Assembly: GCF_025698545.1 (NCBI RefSeq)
Contig: NC_068566.1
Span: forward strand, 26,514,444-26,578,443
DNA length: 64,000 bases
Direction: 5' to 3'
Source: Gossypium raimondii
Taxonomy: Eukaryota > Streptophyta > Magnoliopsida > Malvales > Malvaceae
A program made the translations under genes and the position numbers. Below, piece by piece: positions 44,377 through 57,359 of the stretch; the first letter of the stretch is position 1; each line of letters starts with the position of its first letter. The notes beneath the pieces were generated by a model. The model made no database searches and had not been told where the DNA came from. It saw only the letters and a list, made by a program, of their open reading frames with translations.

Positions 44377-47300
44377 GGAAGAAGATGAAGGACATATATA
44401 TAGGTTAATTTTGTTATTAAAATTTTCAAATATTAAAATTTCAATCCTCACCAAATGATAATTGTTAAATTCATTAAGTTATGTTATTTTCGAAATCTGA
44501 TGTGGCAAATATATTATCATATGTGTAATGTTATATCAGCTTGTTATTTTCACATAATACTCACTAAAAATCCAATTAATGTGACTAACGACTATCCTTA
44601 GCTTCAAGACTAAAGAGTGTAGAGACTTAGAATGATCCAATTAGAGAATATGGATAAATCTATAATTGTATGCATAGTATAGGACTAATAATTCAATTTA
44701 ACCAAACCGATTTAATCTGTTATTGTTTGGATCGAATTAAAATTTCAAAATTCAAAATGTAAAGGACTGAAATGGACAAATTCAAAAGTACAGTGATTAA
44801 AATTGATCAAATTAAAGTATAGAAACTAAATTCACAACTTTCATAAAGTATAGGGACAAGTAGTAGAATTTATCCTATATATGTTTGACAGGTTTCTCTT
44901 TTAGGAATTTGGTGACCATTAAATTTGATATTGAAATTTAGAAAAAAAGAATTGAAGGTGGAAGCCTCTTCTATTCTATTCTACTCCTATTAGGAATTAC
45001 GACCAAAGAAATTAACATCATCGCAACATAATGGATGACAGATGTGAAGATTCAATCATGATTTAGTTGAATAAATAAATGAGGTTGAGAAATTCTTAGG
45101 CTTAACTATAGTAAAAGTATTGTACAAGTCCCTATATTCTTAAAATGAGTATGGAGATGTTTGTACCTTTGACAAAAACAACCAAACCAGTAAAATATTA
45201 TTAATATTTTAAAATTTAATTAAATGATGTATGCAAATTGAATTAAATAAAATTGTTCGAATTTTAAAATTAATCACACATCATTTGATTATTTTTAAAC
45301 TATATAATTTTAAACGTATACAGTAAAATTTTCACTCATTTTAAAGGTAAATCAAAATGCACTTTGTGGTATTATTCAAGTACATGTACAACATTTTTAA
45401 GATTTAAATTCAAATTTAATCACATTTAAATTTGATTATGATTGTAAGATGAAAGCAAAATTAAGTGTTATTTATTTATAAGTCTAATTTGATTGAGTTA
45501 GTATTATGAGTTAATCAAATACCAATTTAGTTGAAAAAGACGAAAATATTCTCGAAAAAATTATATTATTTTAAGGATATTTTTATCATTTTATATAGAA
45601 AAATACACATATAACAAGATATAAATTTGTGCCTCTTTAATATATGATAGTTAAATTTTAGCATTAAACCAAAGTCTCATTTATTATTTATATATATATT
45701 ATTGTAAATATAATTGTTACATAAGTTTAATTTTCACCTGCATTGTGAGTGTGCCATAATTTAATATAGATGATGCTATTAATTGAGTTGATGTCACAAG
45801 TCAATTCAATAATTAGTTTTTAATATAGAACTTTTTTTCACTAACATGATAACTTTTTAACGTGCTAAAAAATGACAATAACATGATAAAAATCAAGTAC
45901 ATTTATTATTTTTAATCTAATGTATTTATCTATTTAATTTCTTTTTACTCACAATTTAAACCATCTTTTTATTTTAATTGCATACTTATTATTATTTTCA
46001 ATTCATACGTTCTATTATTTATTATATTTTATTTGTAAACTTATATATATATTCTAATTACATAATTTCCAATCATATTTTTAGTTATAGAAAGAAAGAC
46101 AACAGTATTGCCTATCCATTAAATTCAATTTACTACAAACATTTATTGGGTTTTCTCATGTTATTTTTGACTTTATATGCACACAGCTCAACCAACATTT
46201 TCCACTTCCACAATTTACTTTATTCATTGTGGATTCCAAAATCTTCAAAACCAGGTACGCACACACACGTTACCATGTGTAGGTACACTTTACATACCTC
46301 ACTTAATCAATATTAAATTACCAATAATTCCAAATCATTTTATATGATAACTTTCATTAATTTAAATCATACGCGATATAAATAACTTCAAATTTTCAAC
46401 CATCCCATGTGATGGTATAGTTAAAAACCTTTCATATTTTTACTCTTACCCTTCCGGCCATCCCCTTTTAGCTATTCCATGTGCATATATGATAAGCATG
46501 GATTCAAGGGACTAAAAAGAAAATTAGTGGGTTTAGTGGAGTGGACACCTGCAATTAGCAAATACCGACATAAGGCAACAGATGATCCACTGTGTCCGTA
46601 AGCTAAATATATGATCGCCGACAATTAAATTAATTAGTAAATGAGTGACCGACATGATTTGGACAATTTAGGAGGACTGGAAACATCCAAAAAAAAAAAA
46701 ATACCCTTTATGTCAAAAGTGGCAGAAGCTGAATCAGATTCAGTACAATGTCACAATCTTGCTTATCTGCTACTTGTAATAATTTTATGGCCCCTTCTTC
46801 TACAGAATAATTCAACTCTGTTTGGTCTAATTTTATTATTAGTACATGTATAATATCGTATATAAATTGCAAGTTTTAGTTTATTCTACTTTGATTTAGT
46901 TTCAAATTTTGAAATTTCAAACATCACTCAAACAGTACCAATTAAATTTGTAAAGTCAAATTTTGTTATTGGTTTCCTATTATGGATTAGTTATGTATTT
47001 AGTTATATTTATTCTCTAATTTAATCATTTTTAGTATCTATATTTTTAATATTTAAAATTTTAATCCTAAAATAAAATTGTAGCTATTAAATTCGTTACC
47101 TAGTATAACTTTGATTTTTTTTTTGTTGTAAGTATTATGTAGCAATAGCTAGCGGGCATAAAATTAAACATGTGATAAGATAATTTTGGTATAATATTTT
47201 GAAAATAAAGAATTTAAATTAGCATATTACTATTTGGATTAAATTGAAAATTTAAAATTTAAAAATATAAACACCAAAATTCACTTAATAAAAGTATAAT

Positions 47301-48044
47301 AACTAAATTTATGTATTAAGATTAAAAACAAAATTTGATTTCTTACAAAATATAACCGTTATTACATGAATTTTATTTGTCTTTCATGATATAACACTTT
47401 AAAATCGTTATCTCAAAATTTAAAATGTTTTTTTATGTTATCCTACGAGAAGCAAAGCAAGCATGCAAACCGTGGAATCAATTTGACTTTTATTTTCGTT
47501 TTTTTAATGATTTTATTTCTTGATTGTCATTTTTAGTACAGTTGGAATACACACAACTACACAATAATGTGTTTTTTCCTTTTCGGAAAGCAACTATGCA
47601 ATAATGTTATTTTTATAGCTATACATCCCTTTTGTTTGATACATAAATCTTTTATTTTATTTTGTTTCAAAAAAACTTTTATTTTATTCAAGAGTTTTTG
47701 GTATTACAACCAGCTAATGAACATAATTCTGTCTGCTAGGTTGATTGATTAATAGCTCATTCATTTTGAACCCAAAGTATATTACTATCACTTTTATAAA
47801 ATAATTTTTACACATTTTTTTTGTAAAAAGGTTAATAATATAGCAATTTATCCACTTATTTTTTTTCTATTTTGATCACTAAACTTAGTTTGATGACGTG
47901 ACACACCGAGATTGTATCATATTATCATTTTAAAAGAATTTTGTTGTCAAATTCAAGTACCAAAATGACAAATATATATATTTATATATATATACTAAAA
48001 TAGATATAATTGCTAAGTTTAGAGGGTAAAAGTTATATAAACCA
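44377..48044. other. AT-rich intergenic DNA, no gene
   Basis: 3.7 kb upstream of ACS. Several short open frames are A/T-driven (for example 45978-46316, rich in I/Y/N/F) and have no family resemblance. Phrases like 'aaagtatagggac' and 'gtccctatattc' (near 44855 and 45150) suggest decayed MITEs, without definable ends. Confidence 0.35.
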
Positions 48045-48053
48045 TTTATAAAA

Positions 48054-48500
48054 GGGTAAACTACAAAAATAGTCACCTTTGTTTGTCTCAGATTAGATTT
48101 TAGTCACTTATGTTTGAAATGTTACATTTTAGTCACTTACGTTATTGTTTTGTTATGAAGTGGTCACTTTGCCGTTAAGCTCCGTTACCTTCTTAACGGT
48201 GATCTACGTGGTAGTCCAAATGGATTTTAAATGTCAACTTGGATGTCCTACGTGGCAATCCAAATTAAATTTATTTAATGAAATAACTATTTTCATCCCA
48301 ACAACTGGACATCTAAGTTCACATTTAAAACTCATTTGGACTGCCACATAGGACTGCCGTTAGGGAGGTAACGGAGCTTAATGGTAGAGTAACCAATTCA
48401 TAGCAAAACGATAACGTAAGTGACCAAAATGTAACATTTCAAACATAAATGACTAAAATGTAATCTGAAAAAAAAAAGTGACTATTTTTATAGTTTACCT
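48054..48500. mobile_element. Foldback Mutator-type MITE (447 bp), 9-bp target duplication
   Basis: The element is an almost complete palindrome: GGGTAAACTACAAAAATAG at the left pairs with the reverse complement of the right end, and complementarity continues through 'tagtcacttatgtttgaaa', 'ccgttaagctccgttacc' and 'gtccaaatggattttaaatg', leaving arms of about 210 bp and a loop of about 30 bp. A perfect 9-bp duplication TTTATAAAA flanks it (48045-48053 and 48501-48509). Non-coding; a transcript would fold into a long hairpin. Confidence 0.85.
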
Positions 48501-48509
48501 TTTATAAAA

Positions 48510-50329
48510 TAATTTCTTCATGCATTTAAGACCCATTTCCTAAAATTTTCTAACCTAACCCAACCCTGTGGTTGAAATTTCAAAGGAGTTGAATGGAGTA
48601 GTCTTCAAGGTCTCTTTAGCTAAAACAAATATTTGAGTACTTATTCTTTTACTTTCAATTTTCTCCAACTGCTGCCATTGAATTCTCTAAATATAAAAAA
48701 TTGAAAACAACATTACGTTTCTTAAATGTTGATGTTTTGGTCTTCGGATGCTCAAATTTTACACATTACCTTTCAATTTAGATTTTTAAAATTGTAGATT
48801 TGGAATATATGATTTCTAGTGAATTTAAAATTATATGTTTGGAAAATAAATTATTTTAAATTTATTGTTTGAATAATTAAAATTAGATTGCATTTCAATT
48901 AATTTAAGCTTATAAATAATCTTTGTTACTATTCATAACGAAAAATACAATACCAACAACTATAACACCTCTATCATCATTTATGAACCTCTCAATTAAA
49001 ATCTTTTCGAATAATTCAAATGTTTAACTTTGATTGCACTATTCATAATCAATATACATGAGCAAGAACCATTAGTTTTCAATTTTTTTTTGAATCAAGA
49101 TATTCTTCATATCTCATTTTATAGTTTATAGATATCTTTCGAGGTTTAAAGCTATCTTTTCTAATAATATTGTCTTTAAAGCTCAAATAATAAAATATTT
49201 ATTTGATGAATGAGCTTGGCTACAAATGATCATATCACCAAAATAACATACATAATTTTTAAAATTAATTTTAATTTAATTATATAATAGTAAAAACCTG
49301 ATAGATATATTTATAATTCATGAACCTTTTTTTTTTTTGAATTTTTCCATAATTTTTATTAATTAAATTGATGCTTGACCGACTGTTTTACATAGTCTAA
49401 TTGTTGATTTAGTTTGCAAATATTTTGAGTTTTTTTTTTCCAAGTTAGTGGGATATGTCTGTTCTACAAGGAAAAACATGTGATGAAATCGAAATAAAAA
49501 CAAGACATAGATATGCTAGGTGGCCGGGGGTTCTAACTAGGTCTCAATTTCACACACATTGTCAGCCTTAGAGGAGGCTTAAGGTGGAGGGAGTGGAGAT
49601 AATGGTCAGAGAAGTGATGAGTTTAAAACTTTGAAGCCTTCAATGGTGTCCCATTTTCCACCCCCACTTGGTTCTTTAAAGTCAAAACCTTTGATTCCTC
49701 CTTAATGAGTTGAGTTCAAAAGCCTCTTCTGCCACAACTACACATTGGACATTTGAAAAATCTCTTAAAAGCCATGACTTTGAAATGGTCTAGGCAATTT
49801 ATTGCTGTGGATACCACTCAATAATACAAAAATAATTCTATAGTGATAAATGAATTACGTTATTTCGATTAAAAAAAATGGGTAGAAAGAGTTCTAAAAT
49901 TGATGATTGATGTATGGTAACATGATGTGAACCCAAAAGAGATAAGTTTTTACATGCAGCAAATAATATTTGAAAAACAGTGAACTTAAAAAAAGAAGAA
50001 GAAGAAAACATTGATGAAATAATCATGTGAAATTCATGGTGTTCATGTATTTGATGATTTAATGTAGACTTGAGAATGATTCAAAATTCAAATGAAGGAA
50101 CAGGTGGAAGTTGAACACGTGAAAGGCAGTAAAAGTAGGAATTGAACACATGGAATTTTAAAATAAATTTATATTTGTAATGTTGAGTCGTTGACAAACT
50201 TTCATAGACCAATGACCGATTTGGAAACTGTGGCCGGTCGAAACATATAATTATTGCTCAAGTTCGGATCCAACTGAATACAGGGGGTTGTCTATGACAG
50301 TAAACAACAATGCTATACGATACCAGTAT
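48510..50329. other. Intergenic DNA between the foldback MITE and ISPF
   Basis: AT-rich with one more GC-balanced stretch (49500-49760) that has no open frame and that I cannot assign. The last 250-300 bp are the likely 3' UTR and 3' flank of ISPF. Confidence 0.3.
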
Positions 50330-53300
50330 TTACTTCCTCATGAGTAAGACCACAGTGTGTGCTGCAATACTTCGATTCTCACCAAGGCTGTCAACCTTCT
50401 CGTGAGTCTTGGCTTTAAGATTGACGACAGATGGGTCGGCACCTAGAAGCTCAGACAAATTGGCTTTGATAACTCCCTTGTGTGGACTCAGTTTCGGTCT
50501 TTGAAGAATTAAGGTGGCATCTAGGTTTCCAATCTCGTAACCTGCCTCATGCATGAGTCTCACCTGAAAAGAACAATGTCACGGAAGATAAGCATGGTTA
50601 ATATAAAGAGTCTGAAATGCTAAAATTGAGTATATATTCCTAAAATAGATGATATAAACAATGATGGCCTGCCTAGCATGACCAACTTAGGCAGTGAAAG
50701 AAAAAAGGAAAAACAGAGAAGCTCTTCAATTCATTTTAGTTTGCAGATAGTAAGGGTTTCTTTCAGATTTTAGCTAGCATAATGATATGTAAGAACTTAA
50801 GCAGGGAGTCCTTCAAAAGATATACATTGCTAAAATACTAATAGTGGAAATCTGTAAAACTAAAATAGTTTTATATTAGTTTAAGTGGAGTGGATCATTC
50901 TTCTAGTTATTGGGAGATTTATTTACATCAATATAAAACAAAACTAGTGTTACAGGCTTTCATATCTTTCTATGCGACTAATATTTAACAATCCAACTAC
51001 TGAATTTATAAATATAATCATACTTTTATGCACATAAAGTTTTGAATCAATCCAATACCTCTATCATATCGGTCAAGAATACCATTTTTATCAATTCAGT
51101 ATTTAGCAGTCGAAAGTTTTTACATCAAAGAAATATTTAAACATTTTCAATTTACTAAAACTTAAATGCATGATCTACATGAATAGAATATAAAATATGA
51201 CAATTGGATTATAAAAATATTAATCACACAAATTGCTACAGAAGGGTGAAACTATTTTAGTTTCATGCTAGTGTAAGTGGATCCTTGCTCTTAACTATTT
51301 ACTACTACGATCTAAAATCTAAATCAGCAGAAGGGGAACAAATGTCTATTTATTGAATCAAATCAGTTAATGGATCATCTACATCTATATTTCAACACTA
51401 TCATGGTTATCAGTACACGCCCGCTTTATAATTTGTTTAACCTTGCTAATTTGTTAATCCTTCTTGCTTATGCCGGTCAACTTAAAGAGAGGACTATCCT
51501 ACCAATATAAGGGCAATCAAACATTAGTTGAACTTTTAGAATGCCAAATCAGTGAGAAGAAAGTAGAACTAAGAGTTGGGGAGCAGTGGCATTGGAGGAA
51601 CACTTCGACAAGTTTGTTTCTTCACTGAACAATGCAGTATACATGTAGATTCAGATTCAAAAACAGTTCCTCCTCTATGCTATGCTTTATATAAAACCAC
51701 ATGCATAAGATGTATTAGCATTTCACTTTACAGTCAAGATTGACATCAGCATTTAAATATACCATGCATGATAGGTATATACAAATGTGTATGCATGCCA
51801 TTCTTTGATCGATATAAAATTGCTTCCATTTGCAACCACAAAAGAATTAGGCTGTTTTGATGAAAGGTTCTTTGCATCATGGTTGGTGAAGCCAACATCA
51901 AACAAAGTGTCATAGATTTCACATGACTCTGCAGTAAAGCAATATCATACTCGGTATATTCTCTTAGAAGCATCAAATTTTAGAAATTTATATTTTGCCT
52001 AAACTTTTAAGGCGCTTAATTTGGGGTTAAATCTCTGAGACATTGAGTGAACAAGGGTCAAACCTTTTCGAAACTACTCAATAAGGAGTTTTGCAAGCAA
52101 TTGTGGTACACACACCACCCTTGTACTGGTATAACAAATTTAAGCAAACATGACTTTATTTAAATTGACATGTAATTTCTTTTAAATATAACAATACCAA
52201 GTTGGAATTGAATGAAAATAGATTAAAGCAAAAGAAAACCAATTTATTCAGTCTTATTCAACCTAAAATCCTCAAAGTTCCCAAAAAATTGGGAAACATT
52301 AAATCTGACAAAGAAAAACAGATTAATTTCCTTTTGAAACTGTTACAGTAGGAAACTAAAAACAAGGAAAAAAATAGAGTCATTTAACTAGTAGTAGAAC
52401 GCTGAATTTTGGTAACCACTGTTAATGAAAACGGTGCCTTTAAGTTTAAATGAAACGTTGAGTTTTAGCTTGGGAAAAGCTACAGCTGTCATGTAACAGC
52501 TTTCCCAACTGATTTTGGTAACGGCCAATTCTTTCCTTTTTAGCGGTAAGGAAGGGAATGAGGCAGTTATGGAATTGGTTGAATGAAATTTTCCTCTTCT
52601 CTCTTCTTCTCTATTTTCTCTATTTTCTTTTCTTCTTCCAATTTTTTCCGTTTTCTCTGTAATAAGGTGCATCAAGGGTATCAGAGCCTGCCGATCCTCC
52701 ATGGCTGGTGATGGGGTCACTAATCACTTACAAAAGGATGACGGTCATCTTCAATAGGAGGTTGCCAAGCTTCAAGGCGAGTTGTTGCAGTGGGATGCCA
52801 AGCTGGACACCGGTTGAAGGAACTTAAGGACGATTTCAGAGGGGACCTACAGTCTAAGTTACAAAATCTGTTTGAGCAATACTTGGGCAATCCAACTCCT
52901 GCTGTGAGCAATGTGGCTGCTCAAGATAAAGGGAAAAGTATTTTGGCAGATGCTCCACCTAGTTTTCCTTCCAGGGACCCTTTGGATGCTCATCCTATGC
53001 TGGAACTGGGAAGTTCAGGAACTCCTTCGCGTTCAAGTCTTTTAGATTGGAATTCTCGGTCTCACAAGCTTGAATGCCCCAAGTTTGATGGCTTTGATTT
53101 TAGAGGATGGTGGTCCAAGTTAGAGTAGTAGTTTGAGGCAGAAGGTGTGACAGATACTTCCAAGGTTAGGACTGTGATGCTTCATCTAAAAGGGAGAGCA
53201 CTCGGTTGACACCATTTTTACACCCAAAAACAGGGAGGACTACATCTATTGAATCGGACCTGCTATGCACATAGCTTGAAAGAATGATTTGGATCCAGTT

Positions 53301-56300
53301 CGTTTCGAGATCCCATGACTGACCTGGTCTCCTTGAAGCAACATGGATCATTTAAGCAGTTCCATGATGCATTTGTAAGTCTTTTGAACCAGCTCCAATT
53401 GTCTGAATCATATGCTTTAAGTATTTCTACCAGTAATTTGAAGTTAGAGATTGGCCAATATCTACAGTTGTTTAAGCCAAAGTCATTGGTAGAGGGCTTC
53501 CTAATTGCTAGACAAGTAGAGGACATTCTCCTCAATTCCCATAAGAAGAGTCTTTTTATGAGTTTTGGTAATTCATCTCGACCCCTTAGTGTACCACCTA
53601 GATCTTCTTCACTGGTTACACCAGTTCCTATTGCCAGTCCAATCCAAGCTTCTACTGGTTTCTTGTATTCACCCTACCTTCCATGTTTCTCAACTTAAGA
53701 AGCATATTGGAAAGACTCCAATCTACTTTACCAGTGGTAGGTGCTAATGGGGCTATGCTTAAGTAGCCTGCTCGCGTTCTAGAAAGACGTATGGTCAAGA
53801 GGGGCAACCAGACAGTCACTGAAGTGCTGGTGGAATGGACCAACACGTTTCCAGAAATGCTACCTGAGAGTCCCTACAACAGCTGCAGAGAAAATCTCCT
53901 ACCTTTAATCTTTGAGGACAAGGATCTTTTGAGGGAGAGAGTATTTGTTACGGTAGGAAACTAAAAACAAGGAAAAAAATAGTCAGTTAACTAGTAGCAG
54001 AACGCTACTTTTTGGTAACCACTGTGCGTTTAAATTTTAATGAAACGTTGAGTTTTAGCTTGGAAAAGCTATAGCTGTTGTGTAACAACTTTCCGAACTG
54101 ATTTTGGTAATGGCCAATTCTTTCCGTTTCAGCAGCTGGGAAGGGAATTAGGTAGTTATGGAATTGGTTGAATGAAATTTTCCTCTTCTCTCTTCTTTGT
54201 TTTCTCTCTTTTCTTTTCTTCTTTCGATCTTTTTTGTTTTCTCTGTAACGAGGTGCATCAATCCTAAAGCTAACTTAATATGTGAAAATCTTGGAGTTTC
54301 AAACTATCAGGTTTGCAAACATGTTTTGAGATTTGTTTGAAACCACCAAGTTCAAATAAGAGAAAGAAAAGAACATATACAGACTGTAGAGGACTCTTTT
54401 GTTAAGGTGAGGAGACATTACAAGCTAGGAAAACAAGATGCCGTGAAAAGATGGTGGAGATGAAGACCGGAGCAAACTTTGGAAAACAAGTGTGGCGGCA
54501 GCTCATGATGATGGAAGTGATAAACAGTCCAGGACAGTGAAGGTTGTGTGGTTGTAACAATAATAGAGAGAATACTCAAGTTTGCCAAAAGATCAAAAGC
54601 TCCTAAATGAAATGTTCGAGACTCTATTTATAGGCCTTAGAAGGAAGTTATTAAGGAGCGGTTGTAGAGAGAAGTTGGAGTGAACGTGTTAAAGTAATGG
54701 GTAGTGGAATTGAGAGAAATTAGAAAATGTGCTTCTAAGAAATAAGGCAATTACAAAATTAGGTGGTAGTTATACTCACGTATTATTTCTGGTAAACAGA
54801 GTATTACTTGTATGTTCAGGGTCAAGTGTACATTCCGTTTAACCAGGAAAGGAAGCACTCATATTTCAGAGAAAGGTTAAGAAGTGTATTTCTTAACAAT
54901 GCTCGTATTTTGAGCCTCCAAGACATCCCAATGGTGGAGCAACCCAAGAATCCTGCCAACCTTCCAAGGTTAGCTCCAAAGTGTTCCCACCATAATGCTG
55001 TTCCAAAAGTTAGTTGTTCCTAACATAATATCGTTCCCAAGGTTAGTTGTTCCTAAGATTACTTCCGCAGCTTTTTTAGTGTGGAAAGTTGTTCCCAAGG
55101 GGTGAATGATATTTCCTGCAACTACTATTGATAGAAGTGTTAGTAATAAAAGAACAAGCATCTACATAGACAAAAAAGGCATGGCATGGTTAAAATAAAA
55201 AAAATGTAGATCCTTTATTGTAAACAAAACTTAATTAGAAAATTCTCGGTAACTTTAAAGCTGAACTTGAAATAATTATATAGCAATGATACTTTTGAAT
55301 GCTGAATCTTTCATATCTTATATCCCATTCAGCAAAACAATAGAATGATAAAAGAGAATTAAAAATCATTAAGGAATGAATTACTGATAAACAAGAAACC
55401 TTAATATGCAACAAACCAACTAAAATCCAACCAGTTTATACTTAAAGAAAACCAATTTATAAAAACGAAGTAAAAGGATTCAAGTTTTAAAGTCTAACAT
55501 AGTCTGAACCCAAGACAACGGAATCACTCATGATTTCAGCTAGAAAAGGATACTTGAATTGCTTGGGCAAGGACGTACTAGTGTCACGGGCCAAAGTGCA
55601 AAGCCCGTGACCATGGCACAAGATGCGCCCCATGGAGGTCTATCGATAAGATGGGGAACATTTAGCCCACAAGAGCTGGTCCGATTCAGAGAAATATTGG
55701 AGAAGCCTATCAGATTGAAGCCTAGTTGGCCCAATGATGAAGACATGGCAACTTAGGCTAATATGGTAACTAATCTTAGAAGATAGAGGGAATCATATCT
55801 TGTAAAGATTAGATTAGATTTGATAAGGCTTATCTTGTAAACCCCTAAAATTAAGGGATATGGTTAAATCTCATCCGTCGATGTAATTGTATCTTGACCG
55901 TCGGTTTTAGGGGAGCTCAACTATAAATAGAGAGCCTCCCCTCATTTGTACTTATTCCATTGTATTCTGAATTCTTAAGAGTAATAGAGTTCTGAGAGCA
56001 TTTACTCAAACACCTTGTATGCATTCTTTTCTGTGGCTTTCTTTTGTTCTTTGGCTTAGCTTCTTTTGGCATAAATCGCTTCCGCTCTTCAACTGGTGCC
56101 TTGGAGGAGTTCTTAAGGAATCCTCATTCGAGTTAAGGTTGACTTAGGCGAGTTTGGACGAACGGATCGCCTAAGGCCGCACGGTTTGCGAGACGAAAGG
56201 TCTAACCCCGTGACACTAGTACTACCACCATCCATTCCAAGACAAACAGATTATTCAACTTCAACTATGTTAACCAAGACAGGATTGTTATAACATCAAG

Positions 56301-57327
56301 TATTATATCAATTCCACAGTCATGTTCTTTATGGAGGTTTGGGAAGCTATTGTTGATTTGGGTTTTTTGGGAAGCTCTCAGATTTAATCCTCTCAAAAGA
56401 CCAGCTTCGAACATTTCACCCTTATTCACTCAGTGCCTCCAAGGTTTAGTCACAAACCGAGCATTTAGCCTAACTTTAAAGTCAAAAATCATGTTTATAA
56501 GGAGCATCTGTATAGAGAATCACTTTGCAGGCTAGATGCATATCAGTTTATCATAATTCTAAAAGCTTAATCCCATTCAATAATAAATAAATTAAGCTAT
56601 ATTCTGAAGGAACATTCATCGCTTATCAAAGACTTTACATATCAAAGGCTCAAAGCATCCATTGGAAAATAAACACCCCAGGAAATTAAATAAATAGGAT
56701 CTACATCAAAGAAATACTCACAGCTTCTTTAATGAAAACTGAAGATGGAGCTCCTTTCCACTTGGGATCAGAGTCTGGAAATATTTGCCCTATATCAGGT
56801 AGCCCTAAAGCTCCCAATATTGCATCCACAACACAATGAAGCAGTACATCTCCTACAACATATTAATCCCAAATGCAAAATTGTGGGAATTTTAAATAGA
56901 AATACAAATTCGAGATAAAAATGGGGAAGATGTTTATAAATTTAAACCACCCAAAAGTGTAGGGAATTAAAAAAATACCATCAGAATGAGCTTCACAGCC
57001 TCTATCATGAGGAATATCAATCCCACCAATGATCAAAGGGTAGCCAGGCTCCAAACGATGAAGGTCGAATCCATGACCCACTCTGAAAGGCAAAGACTTG
57101 GAAGGTTTGGTGGAGGAGATGGTTCCATCGACTGCAGTTGAAGTAGCAGCTGATGAAACTGAAGCTCGAAGTGTGAAAGATGAAGAAGAAGAAGAAGAAG
57201 AAACAAGGGTAGTATGACGTCGGGTGATTGAGATACGAGGATTTGGCAACAAACTGTACTTGTTTAAGACTGATCCGGAGGTGGGTCTTGCTGGAATCAG
57301 AGAACAACTGTAAAAGCGAGTGGCCAT
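50330..57327 (-). CDS. ISPF: 2-C-methyl-D-erythritol 2,4-cyclodiphosphate synthase, plastid
   Basis: Fifth enzyme of the plastid MEP pathway: turns 4-diphosphocytidyl-methylerythritol 2-phosphate into the cyclodiphosphate and CMP, upstream of carotenoids, chlorophyll side chains and gibberellins. Three exons (56979-57327, 56722-56852, 50330-50563) join in phase to 237 residues, the usual plant length. Residues 1-75 are a Ser/Thr/Arg-rich transit peptide with a run of eight Ser. The catalytic domain keeps the metal ligands D88-x-H90 in G-F-D-L-H and H122 in V-L-L-H-C, the I-G-Q-I-F-P-D-S-D loop, and the T-H-E-K-V-D / G-E-N-R-S-I end. Intron 2 is 6158 bp and holds a gypsy derivative and a solo LTR, both opposite to the gene. 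The frame looks intact. ATG at 57327 is the only candidate that supplies a transit peptide. Confidence 0.96.
52700..53668 (+). pseudogene. Gypsy gag with stops and frameshifts
   Basis: After the primer site, M-A-G-D-G-V starts a Gag. The recognisable core is [19 protein letters not shown] (about 53070-53127), F-E-A-E-G-V-T-D and M-L-H-L-K-G-R-A-L (53130-53205), and [16 protein letters not shown]-x-E-I-G-Q-Y-L (53360-53465). This is the retrotransposon gag domain of Del/chromovirus elements. TAG near 53127, further stops and a frameshift near 53205 break it. Confidence 0.75.
53669..53945 (+). pseudogene. Integrase C-terminus/chromodomain remnant fused to gag
   Basis: Reads [14 protein letters not shown] (from about 53672), then in another frame [13 protein letters not shown] and [11 protein letters not shown] (about 53768-53855). 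These are the GPY/F-chromodomain end of a chromovirus integrase. Protease, reverse transcriptase, RNase H and catalytic integrase, which should lie between it and gag, are absent: an internal deletion joins gag to this tail. Confidence 0.75.
55582..56215 (+). mobile_element. Solo LTR (634 bp), TGTCACGGG...CCCGTGACA
   Basis: Perfect terminal inverted repeats TGTCACGGG/CCCGTGACA with CTAG on both sides (55578-55581 and 56216-56219), a 4-bp duplication inside the palindromic target GTACTAGTAC. A TATAAATAGAGAGCC promoter and leader lie near 55922. No coding region. It lies in ISPF intron 2, antisense to the gene. Superfamily uncertain. Confidence 0.7.
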
Positions 57328-57359
57328 CGCGTCTATGCAGAGAAGGGGCTCTGTTTTTC

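Larger units (their letters stand above)
52341..54260 (+). mobile_element. Chromodomain-gypsy deletion derivative with two LTRs
   Basis: LTRs 52341-52674 (334 bp) and 53946-54260 (315 bp) both start TGTTAC(A/G)GTAGGAAACT and end GGTGCATCA. After the 5' LTR, GGGTATCAGAGC matches the Met-tRNA primer site (TGGTATCAGAGC) at 11 of 12 positions. The flanks (GAAAC / ATCCT) show no target duplication, so one side may have been altered. Internal DNA is only 1.27 kb: gag, then directly the C-terminal integrase/chromodomain end. It lies antisense in ISPF intron 2. Confidence 0.85.
50564..56721 (-). other. ISPF intron 2, expanded to 6.16 kb
   Basis: Donor GAAGCT|GTGAGT and acceptor TTTTCAG|GTGAGA. Contents: about 1.8 kb near the acceptor with no recognisable element, a gypsy deletion derivative (52341-54260), 1.3 kb that includes a TTTATAGG promoter-like word near 54628 but nothing I can assign, a solo LTR (55582-56215), and 500 bp to the donor. 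Both identified elements lie antisense to ISPF. Confidence 0.85.

Noticed and set aside
45978..46316. 112-codon frame upstream of ACS.
   Set aside because: Almost only I, Y, N, F, S and L codons in AT-rich intergenic DNA; no splice or promoter context.
49500..49760. Possible exon of an unknown gene (more balanced base composition).
   Set aside because: No frame above 60 codons on either strand and no plausible splice pairs; left as unassigned.
52388..52720. Minus-strand 110-codon frame in the ISPF intron.
   Set aside because: It overlaps the 5' LTR of the gypsy derivative and translates purine-rich LTR leader sequence (R/E/K runs).
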